Position numbers and translations under genes: made by a program. Below the pieces are notes generated by a model. That model was given only the letters and a program-made list of their open reading frames with translations. It did no database searches and was not told the DNA's origin. A stretch of DNA of 64,000 nt from Cylicocyclus nassatus (taxonomy: Eukaryota; Nematoda; Chromadorea; Rhabditida; Strongylidae). The stretch lies in the NCBI GenBank assembly GCA_958299035.1, contig CATQJL010000001.1, positions 77,707,594-77,771,593 on the forward strand. Reading direction: 5' to 3'. How positions within the stretch are numbered: the first letter of the stretch is position 1; the number at the start of each line of letters is the position of its first letter. This document shows, in pieces, positions 36,004 through 49,126 of the stretch.

Positions 36004-36673
36004 GCAGTGGCTCCGCAAAACCAAACATCTCGAAATTTTTATATGGAAGGTTGCTTGCACCCCAAACATGAGAATGGAGCAGGTCCGAGCGCACAGTATG
36101 CTGCCCCTGCCTAGAAAATTTGCCCCAAACCCGTGCGCGTAAGCCATTCTTACACGCGCTTGGACGAGCTTGCGATATCTCTCACACCGTCAGAGGCGGC
36201 GTGCCGCAGTGCTATGAACATATGGGTCCCACAACGACTCTACGTCTCTAACCATGGTGGGAAGTGTTCCACTCGTCCCGATTCAAAATGAGGGGTTTTG
36301 GGAAATGCTGGTTGTTGCCACTTTCGCGCTCTTTACGGTGAGTTTTTGGAATTAGGTGTCGAATTACCCCAGGTAAGCAAAAAAAACCACAGGTCGAGGG
36401 TTTGCCGAGCCATTGCCTTTAACAAAGTTTATTATTTGTTGGGTACATTATCGATTCCATTCTAGCTACGGCTGAAATTGGCGATTATTATCTACGTTCC
36501 AGCCATGATTCGCCTTCTTCAAAGCCTGAAATGGGCAAAAGCAATTCAAAAACTACCCGACCAAACATCTCCTCAAAGTCCTAAAAGCAAGATTCTATGC
36601 TTTCAACCACAAGAAACCTGCTACACGCAGGAATCACCTTTCGTTCGCCGGTTAAGTTCTGGAAGATCGCTTA

Positions 36674-36840
36674 GGCTCCCGCCAGAGTGCCGAAGTTATG
36701 CCAGCGCTACGCCAGCATTTCGATCGATACACGTGGTTGGGGACATCTACCTGCTGAGCTAGCCCCGCCCCAACGAAATACACGTGTCGAACGAAATGTC
36801 GGCGTAGCGCTGGCATAACTTCGGCACTCTGGCGGGAGCC
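36674..36840. mobile_element. 167-bp Harbinger-like MITE
   Basis: The perfect-start inverted arms GGCTCCCGCCAGAGTGCCGA continue for about 49 bp with very few mismatches. The flanks are TTA on both sides (36671-36673 and 36841-36843). Compact size, long arms and a TTA duplication fit a Tourist-like (PIF/Harbinger) MITE. The near-identity of the arms suggests a recent insertion. Confidence 0.75.
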
Positions 36841-37324
36841 TTACAGACCGCTTGAGAAGGAACAAAACATTACGCTTAGAAGGTCAAACAGCATGATTCT
36901 CATTAGTGAAGCTTGGCTATATTGACGGCCACAAGTATTTTTCCGAAGAAAGGAGCTCGCTTGAAGTTTGAATTATCGATGCTTATCTGTCAGAATGGTT
37001 CGACGCTTCTCCTATTAAAGGTCATTAAAAGACTCTTAGAGCCTTGAAAACCATGAGCTAGTTTTACAGTCTCCTTCAACCCGGAGTAGACGAAACAAGT
37101 GGAGCAGCGCGTCTGCAACGCCATTGGCTCAGCGAGACAGATCAAATGAAAAGATGCAGACTGCAAGTGGCGAGAGTCTTTGCGAAGCGGACTCCCGCCA
37201 GTTTAATTTCCGCCTAAACTGAGTTGAACTCAATATAGATGTAGATATACCTATGTTTGTCTTTGAAAACGGTTGCGTAAGAATCAAAAAGATCCTTAGA
37301 AAGAGTTTAACTCTTATGTGCAAA

Positions 37325-37590
37325 GTCAAGGTAGATTTTAACCCTAGCTATCCCAGGGTTGAATTTTACCTTGAACGCATAATAGAAAGTTGATGGAGAA
37401 ATGATGATTGAGGTAAATTTTAACCTCAGAGTAGAATGATGAATACGGGTTTGCGCGTTTCGAGGTTCATTTCTACCTCAAGGTAGGATTAACCCATGGG
37501 AAAATATCATTGCGATCATGTTGTGAATACGGGTTATAAGCCTAAATGCTAGCTGAGGTAGATTTTAACCCTGAGGGTTCGTTGATGAAT
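37325..37590. repeat. Small array of AGGTAGATTTTAACCC motifs
   Basis: AGGTARATTTTAACC-like words occur at about 37330, 37411 and 37556, with inverted forms at about 37352 and 37470. GATGAATACGG or GTGAATACGG occurs three times between them. The first pair forms a hairpin (AAGGTAGATTTTAACCCT facing AGGGTTGAATTTTACCTT). The purpose is unknown. Confidence 0.45.
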
Positions 37591-37639
37591 ACGGCCACTG
37601 AATGTCGCTTCACCTTTAAACACGAATTTTACAAATCGA

Positions 37640-40290
37640 TCTATATAAGCGCCTTTGACACAGCATTAAGCCAAAAATGGGATCCTATATGACCAAATTT
37701 GACGCGTTCATGCATTTTTTTTTCGCGAAGTGTTGTCAATGTCGCAGTTTGCCAAAATCCCTCGTCAACATTTGCACACGTTTATCATAGTTTGAATGCT
37801 TCACGCATTTTTGCTTTGATTTGTAAGTCGTGAATGCCGAAAATTTGCATCGAGCAAACGAATTAGCAAATTATAACAAACATATTCGAAAATAATACTT
37901 GGCTTCCTTTTTCTGAATTTATTGAATTTGAGAAGTCGAATATCAATATTATAAAATTTGCTGTTTTAGGTCGTTGTTTAAGTTCCTCGCGTTTTTACCA
38001 ACAACCAGAAATCATCATTTTTAGTTAAAATCAGTCAACAAAATATTCCTCTGTAGAGAAGGCCTTTTGCCACATTTCATTTTTCAAACGGCAGCGCACT
38101 GGGTGCCGAGAAAGGCATCTCACCAGCTCTTAAATTAATCATTAAAACCGAGGCATGCACCGTTTATAAAGTTGGAACAAATAATAATCTGATAGAGCAA
38201 GATTTGGGAGTAGTTTTCTAATGTCTTTCGGTCATACCTTGCAGAACAGCTTTGACGATGTTTGCCGTATGGGGTCACATTTTGTCGTGCAGGAAAACCT
38301 AGTGAATCTGTTTATAAGTCTTTTTCTGTAATGTGGCCTTGTTTAGACAGACAGTGAAGTTGCATTGCATAAGGTACGGTCAACACTCCTTCTTGCCCAG
38401 CAATTTTCAGCACAGCACCTCCTGCCCTCTTTCAAAAAGTCTTGTTCGAGACATGCTGCTCAACTATTGATCTTGCAAAGCAAGCTAATCTCTTCTTGTC
38501 TCAGACTGACGAGCGAACGCTATCTTGCCGAGCGAACGCCAGCCATTTTCTATAATGATTTAACAAAATATATAGTTTTACATGGATAACAGAATATGAT
38601 TCAAATAGCGTGATCAGCCTTTATAATGATATACACATGTTGTCGTAAATAACCGCTTTCACAAAAATGAGGACAAAAATGAAAACGCTAAGGATTTATG
38701 AAATACATAATATAAGGCTGGCACATAGGTTTTGCAACTAATTTTGTAACTTTTATCTTTTTGACTGTGACATATTCATTTTCGGGCATAATGTAGATTA
38801 TGTTGTAGGCTGCAAATGTTCGCAAACAATTCAATTTCTGGTAGCGAAGTAAAGAAAATTTGCGATTTTTTCAAAAGCCGGTCAAATTCAAAATTTCAAG
38901 GGCCGAAAAACCAAAAACAAAGCCGTTCGCAGTTTATATGAAGCGTATCAAGTCGAAGCTGTACCCGTAGCTTGTAAAAATCTGAAAATTCACATTTGAC
39001 TCTCTACAGGCTTGTAGTATACAACTAATTATGTGGGAGCAGCACAGCGTCATTGTGGAAAAAGCCTAAAAATTTTTGTTTATTTAAATTCTAGTTAAGG
39101 AAACATTACAGCAATGGTATATACAAACGTCTTATGTGGAAAGTACATGCGTGAGCAAGTTAGGTTTTAGGATTGTTTTAGACGAGTTCCGATTTTTTCT
39201 CAATTTTTCGAGCACTTTTTTTTGAAATAGGTTGGCATATAAGTTTTGCAACCAATTTTGTAACTTTTCTTTTTTCGACTGTTGTAGACTAGGTAGTAGG
39301 CTACAAACTTGTGCAAATAGCTCGATTTTTGGCATCGAAGTGAAGAACATTTACGCATTTTCGAAAGCTGGTCAAATGCAAAATTTCAAGGGTCGAAAAA
39401 TCGAAAGTGAAGGCGTTCTCACTCTGAGTCAAACGCATCAAGTGCATAGATCATTAAAGATTCCTCCAACAATACGGGTACAGCTTTGACTTGATGCGCT
39501 TCATATAGACTGCGAACGGCTTTGTTTCTGGTTTTTCGACCCTTGAAATTTTAAATTTGAATCGCAAATTTTCTTTACTTCGCTACCAGAAATTTAAATT
39601 ATACTAACTGTTATCCATGTAAAGCTGCACAATTTGTTAGCCATTATGGAAAATGGTCGGTCTGGGACAAAAAGAGATTAGGTTGCTTTGGAAGAGCAGA
39701 GTTAAGCAGTGAACAAAACTAAACAAGACTTTTTGAAAGTTTCCTGCACGACAAAAGGTGACCCCATACGGCAAGCATGGTCGAAGCTGTTCTGTAAGAT
39801 TTGACCGAAAACTAGAATAAACTACTCCCAAATCTTGCTGTATCAGATTATCATTTGTTCCAACCTTATGAACGGTGCAGTACTCAACTTCAATGATTAA
39901 TTGGAGCGCTGGTTAGGTCTCTTTTTCGGGACCCGGCGCGCTGCCGTTTAAAAATTGAGATTGAAAGGATTGAAAGGCTGACAGAAATGTGGCAAAGGTC
40001 TTTGCTACAAAGAGAATATATTTTGTTAACTGATTTTTACTAGAAAAGATGATTTCTGTTGGTTGATAAAAACTATAACTATAACTATAACTAACTAAAA
40101 CTATAAAAACTTAAGGAACGAAATAGTTTAACTAATCCTATTTTGAATAATTAAAATATGCTCATATTCGTCTATTCAAATTCAATAAAATCAGGGAAAA
40201 GGAGCTTAAATGCTATTTGTTTGTTCGAGTATGTCTGTTGTAATTTGCTAATTCGTTTATTCAATGCAAATTTTTGGCATTTCCGTGAGA
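37640..40290. repeat. R3: third R-family copy, palindromic with little spacer
   Basis: The left part (37640-38968) matches R1 left 7080-8322 in the same orientation. At 38969 the text switches directly to the R1 right-arm sequence (12615 onwards). Compared with R1 the whole central block is missing. An (AACTAT)-type microsatellite sits at 40070-40110. Mirror-image short ORFs are not conserved. Confidence 0.7.
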
Positions 40291-40407
40291 GGTACCATAA
40301 TTACCATATCCATAATTAAATTTCATATCAGAATAAGCTTAACCGCTCATTGACTGTGGGAAATGTGCGCAAGCGCACAGACACACAGCTTTTTTGCTTT
40401 GTATATA

Positions 40408-41075
40408 CAGGGTGTCCCAAAAAATGTTTAGAACGTTTGATCGTTAATATCTCTCTTCCCGAGAAGTCTTTTGCCTTGCTTCAAGTACCGTTTTGTAGTG
40501 CTGGCTTCAACTTAGATTTCCATTATAAAACGAATCACCCATCTCTCTTCATTACTGTAGGTTTACGGTAGAAATTTGAAACATATGGTGTCAATGTGGA
40601 AAAAGCTGCCGTTTCAAAATTTTTCAAAAAATTGTGTAATAGGGTTTTTATAAACGCTGAGTTCAATACTCAATTATTCACAAGATTACGAAGTTTTCTA
40701 AACGGTGTAACCGCCTTTTTAGGAACATTGAAAAAATGACTGCTACCTCTTACCTGGCATAACTCTTCAATGAAGCATCATAATAAGTTGGGAACTTTAC
40801 AGTTATAATCAGCAATTCTAATTAGCCTGGTGTAAAAGTTTTCGGGCTGTTTTGTTTCCTTTCTGAGGCAAAATATGGCCTTTCATGGTTCAAAACCCTC
40901 TTTGAAGTTTCTACCGTAACCCTACTGTAATGAAGAGAGATGGGTGATTCGCTCTATAATGGGAATCTAAGTTGAAGCCAGCTCTACAAAACGGTACCTG
41001 AAGCAAGGCAAAAGACTTCTTGGGAAGAGAGATATTAACGACCAAACGTTCTAAACATTTTTTTGGGACACCCTG
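40408..41075. mobile_element. C-family TA-target MITE, copy 2
   Basis: It has the same termini as copy 1 (CAGGGTGTCCCAAAAAA) and is flanked by TA (40406-40407, 41076-41077). It is inverted relative to 28604-29273. It sits exactly at the R/S junction, where R1/S1 reads TTTTTGCTATATATGTAGAG without interruption (15011-15030). Confidence 0.8.
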
Positions 41076-41297
41076 TATAAAGATAGAGATAGTTCGCAAT
41101 TATACTATAATTATCATAAACTAATTTTTTGAAGCGAATCAAAATCAGTTGTCCATCAAATATGGCGATTGATGATTACAAATCCTCAAATCGCCAAAAT
41201 TCTGTTCTTTATGAAGAATGAAGATTGAGCTAATTTTCAAAAAATGATTTTGTGAATCTCCAAGGAGGACGGGACGAACTCAAAGGAAGTCGTGATA

Positions 41298-42050
41298 TCA
41301 GAAGTAGCATAAGTCTTAAAACACTCTAAATTTTTACGGCGATAAGTCCATGCAGTTCACATTTTCAACAAAGATCCAAGGCACCATTCGATAGAGCAAA
41401 GCAAGCTCTACAAGATAATCTGCAAAAGTTCGCCCAACTTCTACCCGCTTTAAAATGTAATCGTGATTGTAATCTTGTAATCGTGTACTACAGTCCCTTA
41501 AGGGTATAAGCGCGAGTTTTCAGCTTTTTACAAACTCTAATTTTCGAGAAATATTGATTTTAGCATGCAATACTCGGTGAGTAGAACTCAAGTCGGTAAT
41601 TTTCGGCAACTGGGACGAGTAGAAAGCTGAAAATTCACGTTTATACTTCTAAGAAAATTGTACTACACAATTACGCAATTGAAACAGCCTAGCTTCGTTT
41701 TTGCAAAAACTTGAACATTTTCGTTTTTTTTTTGATTTCTAAATGAGGAAGAAATTTAGAAACGGTACACATAAATGATTGATATTATGTGCAATTTTTA
41801 TGAGCAAGTTGGAGATTTGTAAGGCTTTTTGAACGAAGATACAAATTTTGCGATTTTCTGAGCCTTCATTACGACTTAGATTCTGAATGCAAACTTACGG
41901 TGGGTCGAAGCTGGTGCGAACTTTTGCATACCATCTTTGAAGTTTGATTTGCCCCATCAAAAGGTGCCCTGAAGCCCTATTGAGAATGTGAACTGCATAA
42001 ATTATCGCTGTAAGAAGTTAGAATGTCTCGAGACTCATGTTACAACCTAA
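41298..42050. mobile_element. K-family MITE (S2 copy)
   Basis: This 753-bp copy has TA flanks (41296-41297, 42051-42052). The palindromic motif at 41388-41410 starts 90 bp from the left end. It is orthologous by position to 15245-15996, so the insertion predates the S1/S2 duplication. Confidence 0.75.
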
Positions 42051-43501
42051 TATATTCCTCTATATTTTAGGGATCATTTTTTAAACGTCAAAACTTTCTG
42101 ACTGTTAAATTCTGAGCAGAGAGTGATGAATAGAGAATGCTGGATGCTTACTGGATTCATTCGGAAAAGATGTTTAGAGACGAAACCCATAAGCAAGTTG
42201 TTTAGAATTTGGTGATTCCTGTATTTTGAGCGTAATGGGGGGTCGTTGCTTGGGTTCCACAGTAAAAGGCGCTTTGTTAATGTAGTTTCTGCATTGTGCT
42301 GCAAAAGCTATTAGACAAGAATCCGAAAAATTTCTGCCCACGGAAACACGTTCAAAGTGTCGCGTTGTAACATTTAGATAAGAAAATTTATCTCTCGATG
42401 ACAAAATGATGCAAAAGTGCAGCTGTAATGGCAGTGGTAGATAGGGGTTTCTCCCCCCCCCCCTCCTCTGCCACAAGAAATATCTTCCCCTTCACAGGAA
42501 ATACAATCTTGTTTCAGTATCAGCTACTCTGCCACACTCTTTATGAGGTTAGCACGTTGGGTGGACCCATTTCTTTGTGGTCATTTGTTCTTCTCTGCTA
42601 CTGAATAAAATGTTGCAAAGGTGTGGAAAAAACCTAAAAAACGTGCACTCTGTACTTGTTACGAAAGTTTACAAGAGCAAGATACAAAGAAAGTTATCTA
42701 AAGAGTTTCTTATACAACTAGTCGTGTTGTTGCCCTCTGTAATCTTAAGATGGTGAATTTCATCCTGTGAGTGACACAGTTATGCAGGCTGTACTGCAAA
42801 AGAATTTCAAAAAAAAAATACTGCGCGTTTACTTAAAACACGCTCTTCTTTGAAGGATGTTCATCAGTTCTCGCGAGAACCTCTATGAATGGTGGTGTGC
42901 CACTAGGTTCTCGTTCTAAAGGAATTTCCTAATGCATGTATTTTGTGCAATCAGCATTGAAACCGACAAGGATGAGAGGGAGCATGTTTAAAAGCGTAAA
43001 ATATCCTGACTCTGTGAATTAATGATAGCAGATAAGATAATGTTTATAGTGAAATTCTCGATAATGTTGGATCAAAGCAGTTACAAGATTCCGTCTTCAA
43101 TAACCTTTGCTGAGCAAAATGTTTTTCCACTTTAATTGTTTCACAGTTCAGAAACGCAAATATTTCGATCAATATGTTTCTCATCTATTCGTGACAAACT
43201 CTTATTTTTGACCCTTATTGCTTTCGCAGAAATTAGAGAAATTGTAAAATGTCAACAAAGGGGGGGGGGGGGAGAGGAGCGGTGGTCTTATCATTCTTTC
43301 TAATCAAAGTTTTATTTTCGATTTCCTACCATCATTTGCTGTCTTTTTTGTGAAGATTGAAGTAGGAATGGAGACATTCTCTTTGTCTTCGAAAATGCCA
43401 TAGAGTAGAAGATGTGTATGCAAGAACATCTGTTTCTATGTGTACAGAAATCACTAGGCACACCTATCACTAGGTACTTCCATGAACGAACACTCAAACT
43501 A

Positions 43502-44441
43502 TTAGGTTGTCAAGAAAATAATGTCGTTTTAATTTGCTTGCTTCAATAAAGCAAACGGACCCAACCCAACAAAGGGTAAGGGATACTGTTGGATAGAGCA
43601 AAGCAAGCTCTAGGAGATGGCGTTCATGATATTGCGCCAAGTTCGATCCACGGAAAGTTTGTACTTAGAATCTAAAGATTTCTAAATGCCTAAAAAATCG
43701 AAAAAAAATCAGATCTAGGTCGAAATAATTTTTACGGACCTCCCACTTATATCACTGCCTTCGATATCAGACACCCATATGTGCAATTGCTGTGCTTTTT
43801 TCTTGACGAGAAAAGGAGAAAACGAAAGTTTCCATATTTTTCTCAAGGTAATGATGAGCCGTTCTTGCGTGTGTAGGTCTATAGTATAAGCCTAGTTAAG
43901 TATAGCTGTGAATTTTCAGCCCATTCCGAGTGGTAGTTTTCGAGAAATACTGGATTCAGCTTCCTTCTTTTCAGTTTCAGTGCTGAAATCAACAATTTTC
44001 GAAAACTATCACTCGGAATAGGCTGAAAGTCTACAGCTACGTTAACCTAGGCTTGTAGTATAGAATTACTTATGCGAGAACGGCTCAGCATTGCTTTGAG
44101 AATATCATGAAAATTTTCGTATTCTCAGTTTCTAAAAAAAGAAAAAATACAGCAACTGCAAATATGGATGTCTGATATCGAAAGTATTGAAGTGTGTAAG
44201 TGGAAGGTCCGCAGAAATTATTAGGACCAAGATCTGATTTTTTTCAAATTTTTGAGCGTATGGAAATCTTTAGATTTTGAGTTAGAAGATTTCGTGAATC
44301 GAACTTGGCGCGATTATAAACGCCATCTTGTAGAGCTTGCTTTGTCTATCGAACAGTGTCTCTTAGCTTTTGCTGGATTGAGTTTGGTTGCTTTGCTAAA
44401 GCAAGCAGTTAAAAAACGACATTATTTTCTTGACAAACTAA
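43502..44441. mobile_element. A-family MITE (S2 copy)
   Basis: The left terminus TTAGGTTGTCAAGAAAATAA follows TA (43500-43501); the right end is ...TTGACAAACTAA. Motifs lie 89 bp from each end (43591-43612; 44331-44352). The right-hand TA is lost compared with S1. Confidence 0.75.
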
Positions 44442-45477
44442 CTTATTTCCTGAAACCAGAGCGAAACGTTGTTCCACGAAACTTTCCTCGCTGACGTTGC
44501 TGTGCAACTACGGATGCTACTATCTTTTCCCTTCTGGAAGTTCGTGAATCCCTATAAATCTTCTTCCTCCTTTCCGATAAACAAAACAATTCCCGTGCAA
44601 ATATCTCCTTTGCTTAGCTTTACTCGGCTTTTGGTGAAGGGGGTCACCTTGGTCCCGGTTCAGGGGTCGAAGGGGGTGAGCAAATTCTAACACTATCGCG
44701 CCTATGTTTCGCACTAATTTTACAATCTGTGATGCCATTCCTGTCCATTGAAGGCACATTCAAAGAATCTATTCAACTGCTGACATTAGATGACCTGAAA
44801 ACAACAGCCATAAATAACTCTTTCTCTATGAAATTCACCAGAGTCAGCGAGTCCGGAACAATAACAGTCGCATTATTAAAATTGAAATGACATTTGGTCG
44901 CTCCGCAGAACTGACTAACGCTTTCTTTTTCTTGCATTGGACCTGATATTGTACTCTACTGAATTAATTTTATAGTGTGCAATTCCAATGTCAAACAACC
45001 TTGAATCAGACATTAAATGAAGGTGATTACCTTACTGTTCTAGCATGTAGAAGCACGGGATTCAAATTGTTTTTATGATCACATCAAGCTTCAATGGGCA
45101 GAATATTCAAATAAACTTTAGACTTGTAGTAGCTGTAATCCTTGAGATACCAATTTTTTGAAAACACTGGACGAAAGCTGATCTGAATTATCTAGACAAC
45201 CATGTTTCTGGCGAGCTCTTGCTCCTGCTTTAGTATCCATGAAAAAAAAATGGCCTAAGCTTTAGCTTAAGTGAAAAACGAGCAATCAGAACACTATCAA
45301 GGCTCGCACCCAGCTTTATCTAAGCGCACAATTGCCATCACCTTAGCTCAATATTTAGAAAACTTAACAATATGTGAACAAGCATCATGCATTCGATATT
45401 AAAAACTTCTCAGCCCATTGTGCAACATCGAAAATGTCAAGTTGATCTACTAGAAAGGCAATAGTTGTAGCACGAGT

Positions 45478-48312
45478 GGCCTTGTTTAGACAGACAGTGA
45501 AGTTGCATTGCATAAGGTACGGTCAACACTCCTTCTTGCCCAGCAATTTTCAGCACAGCACCTCCTGCCCTCTTTCAAAAAGTCTTGTTTGAGACATGCT
45601 GCTCAACTATTGATCTTGCAAAGCAAGCTAATCTCTTTTTGTCTCAGACTGACGAGCGAACGCTATCTTGCCGAGCGAACGCCAGCCATTTTCTATAATG
45701 ATTTAACAAAATATACAGTTTTACATGGATAACAGAATATGATTCAAATAGCGAATATTGAATATTCATGTGTATATCATTATAATAATTTATAATGATA
45801 TACACATGTTGTCGTAAATAACCGCTTTCACAAAAATGAGGACAAAAATGAAAACGCTAAGGATTTATGGAATACATAATATAAGGCTGGCACATAGGTT
45901 TTGCAACTAATTTTACTTTTATCTTTTTGACTGTGACATATTCATTTTTGGGCATAATGTAGATTATGTTGTAGGCTGCAAATGTTCGCAAACAATTCAA
46001 TTTCTGGTAGCGAAGTAATGAAAATTTGCGATTTTTTCAAAAGCCGGTCAAATTTAAAATTTCAAGGGCCGAAAAACCAAAAACAAAGCCGTACGCAGTT
46101 TATATGAAGCGTATCAAGTCGAAGCTGTACCCGTAGCTTGTAAAAATCTGAAAATCCACATTTGACTTTCTACAGGCTTGTAGTATACAACTAATTATGT
46201 GGGAGCAGCACAGCGTCATTGTGGAAAAAGCCTAAAAATTTTCGTTTATTTAAATTCTAGTTAAGGAAACATTACAGCAATGGTATATACAAACGTCTTA
46301 TGTGGAAAGTACACGCGTGAGCAAGTTAGGTTTTAGGATTGTTTTAGACGAGTTACGATTTTTTCTCAATTTTTCGGGCACTTTTTTTGAAATAGGTTGG
46401 CATATAAGTTTTGCAACCAATTTTGTAGCCTTTCTCTTTTCGACTGTTGTAGATTAGGTAGTAGGCTACAAACTTGTGCAAACATTCGATTTTTGGCATC
46501 GAAGTGAAGAACATTTACGCATTTTCGAAAGCTGGTCAAATGCAAAATTTCAAGGGTCGAAAAATCAAAAGTGAAGGAGTTCTCACTCTGAGTCAAATGC
46601 ATCAAGTGCATAGATTATTAGAAATTCCTCCAACAATACGGGTACAGATTTGACTTGATGCGCTTCATATAGACTGCGAACGGCTTTGTTTCTGGTTTAT
46701 CGACCCTTGAAATTTTAAATTTGAATCGCAAATTTTCTTTACTTCGCTACCAGAAATTTAAATTATACTAACTGTTATCCATGTAAAGCTGCACAATTTG
46801 TTAGCCATTATGGAAAATGGTCGGTCTGGGACAAAAAGAGATTAGGTTGCTTTGAAAGAGCAGAGTTAAGCAGTGAAAAAAACTGAACAAGACTTTTTGA
46901 AAGATGGGCAGGAGATCCTACGCTGAAAATTGCTGGGCAGGAAGGAGACTGTTGACCTACCCTATGCAGTGCAACTTCACCGTCTAAACAAAGCCATACC
47001 ACAGAAAAAGGCTTATAGGCAGACACACTGAGTTTCCTGCACGACAAAACGTGACCCCATACGATCAGATTATTATTTGTTCCAACCTTATAAACGGTGC
47101 AGCACTCGATTTCATTGATCAATTTGAGCGCTGGTTAGATCTCTTTTTCGGGATCCGACGCGCTACCGTTTGAAAAAATGAGATTGAAAGGATTGAAAGG
47201 CTGACAGAAATGTGGCAAAGGTCTCTGCTACAAAGAGAATTTATTTTGTTGACTGATTTTTACTAGAAATGATGATTTCTGTTGGTTGATAAAAACGCTA
47301 AGAACTTAAGGAACGACCTAATTTAACTAATCTAATTTTAAATGATTAAAATATGCTCATATTCTTCTATTCAAATTCAATAAAATCAGGAAAAGGAGAT
47401 TAAATGTTATTTGTTTGTTAGTATGTCTGTTGTAATTTGCTAATTCGTTTATTCAATGCAAATTTTTGGCACTCACTACTTTTTACAATCAAAAAAACGG
47501 TAATAAGGCATTCAAACTTTGATAAACGTGTGCAAACTTTGAGGAGGGACTTATGGCAATTGCGACGTTGAGAACACTTCGCAAAAAAAATGCATGAACA
47601 CATCAAATTTGGTCATGTAGGTGTCCATTTTTGGCTCAATGCTGTGTCAAAGTGTTCATGTAGGTTGATTTGCAGAACCCATGTTTGGAGATGAAGCAAA
47701 ATTTGATTGTCTAAAAATGGCATGTAGTATCTTCTCGCAAAAAATGCTTCAAATTTGCCCACAATGTGTTCAGTAGGTAGAGAGGCGAAAGATTAACGTT
47801 CTGTAAAGCTTTCAACAATATGCAAACTGTGTATGGCATAATGGGACTTTGACGTTTCCGTGAGAGGTATACACAGCTTTTTATAATATACAAGCTGGCA
47901 TCCCGGGTTCCACCCCGGTTTGGAGCCATCGTGGACCTCTCAAGTAGCGAAATCCTTCCTTCAATTCAGACTCGTCTTGAGTTCGCTTCCTACCGTCCTT
48001 ACCATGCTTTGATGACCAGCAGATCAAAATGCGCCTTACCGCTCTCCTTTGTGACTTTGGGGAAAGTGCACAGACATACATTTTTTCTGTTTTATGTATA
48101 AAAAAGCTGGCATCGGGGTTCCACTCCGTTCTGAAACCAGTCCATCGTGCTCTCATGTAGCAAAATTTACCCTTCCTTCAATTCCACTCGTCTTGGGTTC
48201 GCTTTCTTACCATATCCATAATTAAATTTCTTATCAGAATAAGCTTAACAGCTCATTTGTGACTATGGGAAATGTGCACAAGCACACAGACACACAGCTC
48301 TTTTGCTTTATA
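45478..48312. repeat. R4: fourth R-family copy
   Basis: It starts inside the left arm (GCCTTGTTTAGACAGACAG, equivalent to 38337) and flips orientation near 46135. It then follows the R1 right arm to the R/S junction. An extra small palindrome (GAATATTGAATATTC with TATATCATTATAATAATTTATAATGATATA) is at 45752-45803. The reading frames are fragmented. Confidence 0.7.
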
Positions 48313-48314
48313 TA

Positions 48315-49126
48315 ATAGGCTGGAAACTAAATTTTGCAACTGGTTTCGTAAATTCACTCTCTTTGGATATAGCACAATCAAACTTTGGTATTATGTAGAA
48401 AGCAATGTGAGCCACAAGTGAGCACAAATTGTCCAAATTTTGAACACGAAATAGAAAAGTTACACGCGTTTTTTGAAAACTAGTGAAATTTTAGAATTTT
48501 TGGAGTTTCAAGCTAAAATAAAGTCTTTGGCAGCCTAGACCATGCGCAGTAATCCGGATTCGTCTACAAATCATTGCTAAAGGTTGACTCCTTTGGCCTA
48601 GTAAGAAAGAAACAAAACTTAGGAACATGTCGAGATTTGGCGTTCTCATAAATTTGAACGAGTCGGTGTACGCAAGAGCTGCTGGGGACAACCGTCAATG
48701 ACTATAGAGTCCGAAGCTCAAATTCCGTCAAGACTTTACATAGTAAGCTTATTTGACCTGCCAAACGCGAATATCACATTCATTTGTTGAATCAACGCCT
48801 TTTTCCTTGTTTATGGTGAGACCCCATACCGTACACCTACAGTAATCCTATAAAAAGCCTTTATCACGCAATTTCACTATCGTTTTCGTGGTCAGCATGT
48901 CGGATAACACCCCTATGCCAAGTTTCAGCCAAATCCGTCAAACTTTGAGTTTTTCCCCTTCATACCATGCGCCTACCGTAACCCTCACTGCGACGTCAGA
49001 ATTTGGTAGAACAGCAGCTGCGCTTGTAATTTACCTAATAACCAACGCAGTGGCAAAATTCGAGTGCGATATGTTGAGTGAGAGGAAAGTTATGATACCA
49101 GTTGCAAAACTTAGTTTCCAACCTAA
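48315..49126. mobile_element. M-related TA-target MITE at the R4/S3 junction
   Basis: The termini ATAGGCTGGAAACTAAATTT and (reversed) TTAGGTTGGAAACTAAGTTT are flanked by TA (48313-48314, 49127-49128); length 812 bp. It occupies the same junction as C copy 2 does in R3/S2. A diverged relative of its interior is at about 52980-53500. Confidence 0.7.

Larger units (their letters stand above)
41080..45477 (+). repeat. S2: second copy of the composite segment
   Basis: It is co-linear with S1. It carries K (41298-42050) and A (43502-44441) but lacks the Harbinger-like MITE. The tract 41380-42535 is nearly identical to 15312-16493, while flanking parts differ visibly. S2 ends abruptly at about 45477 in CACGAGTG, where R4 begins in the middle of an R arm. 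Confidence 0.75.

Noticed and set aside
37325..37565. TGAGGTAG, the let-7 seed, in the word array
   Set aside because: Only eight bases match; the rest of let-7 and a suitable precursor are absent, and the word belongs to a local repeat.
16120..42476. Identical 100-codon minus-strand frames at 16120-16422 and 42174-42476
   Set aside because: They lie in the near-identical tract of two paralogous repeats, lack any domain, include a poly-C tract and are broken in S3.
44730..44891. Open frame starting MPFLSIEGTF in S2 that could be a conserved exon
   Set aside because: S1 is interrupted there by a MITE and has lost the stop, S3 has a 2-base deletion, and the differences are mostly amino-acid changing. 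This looks like neutral decay.
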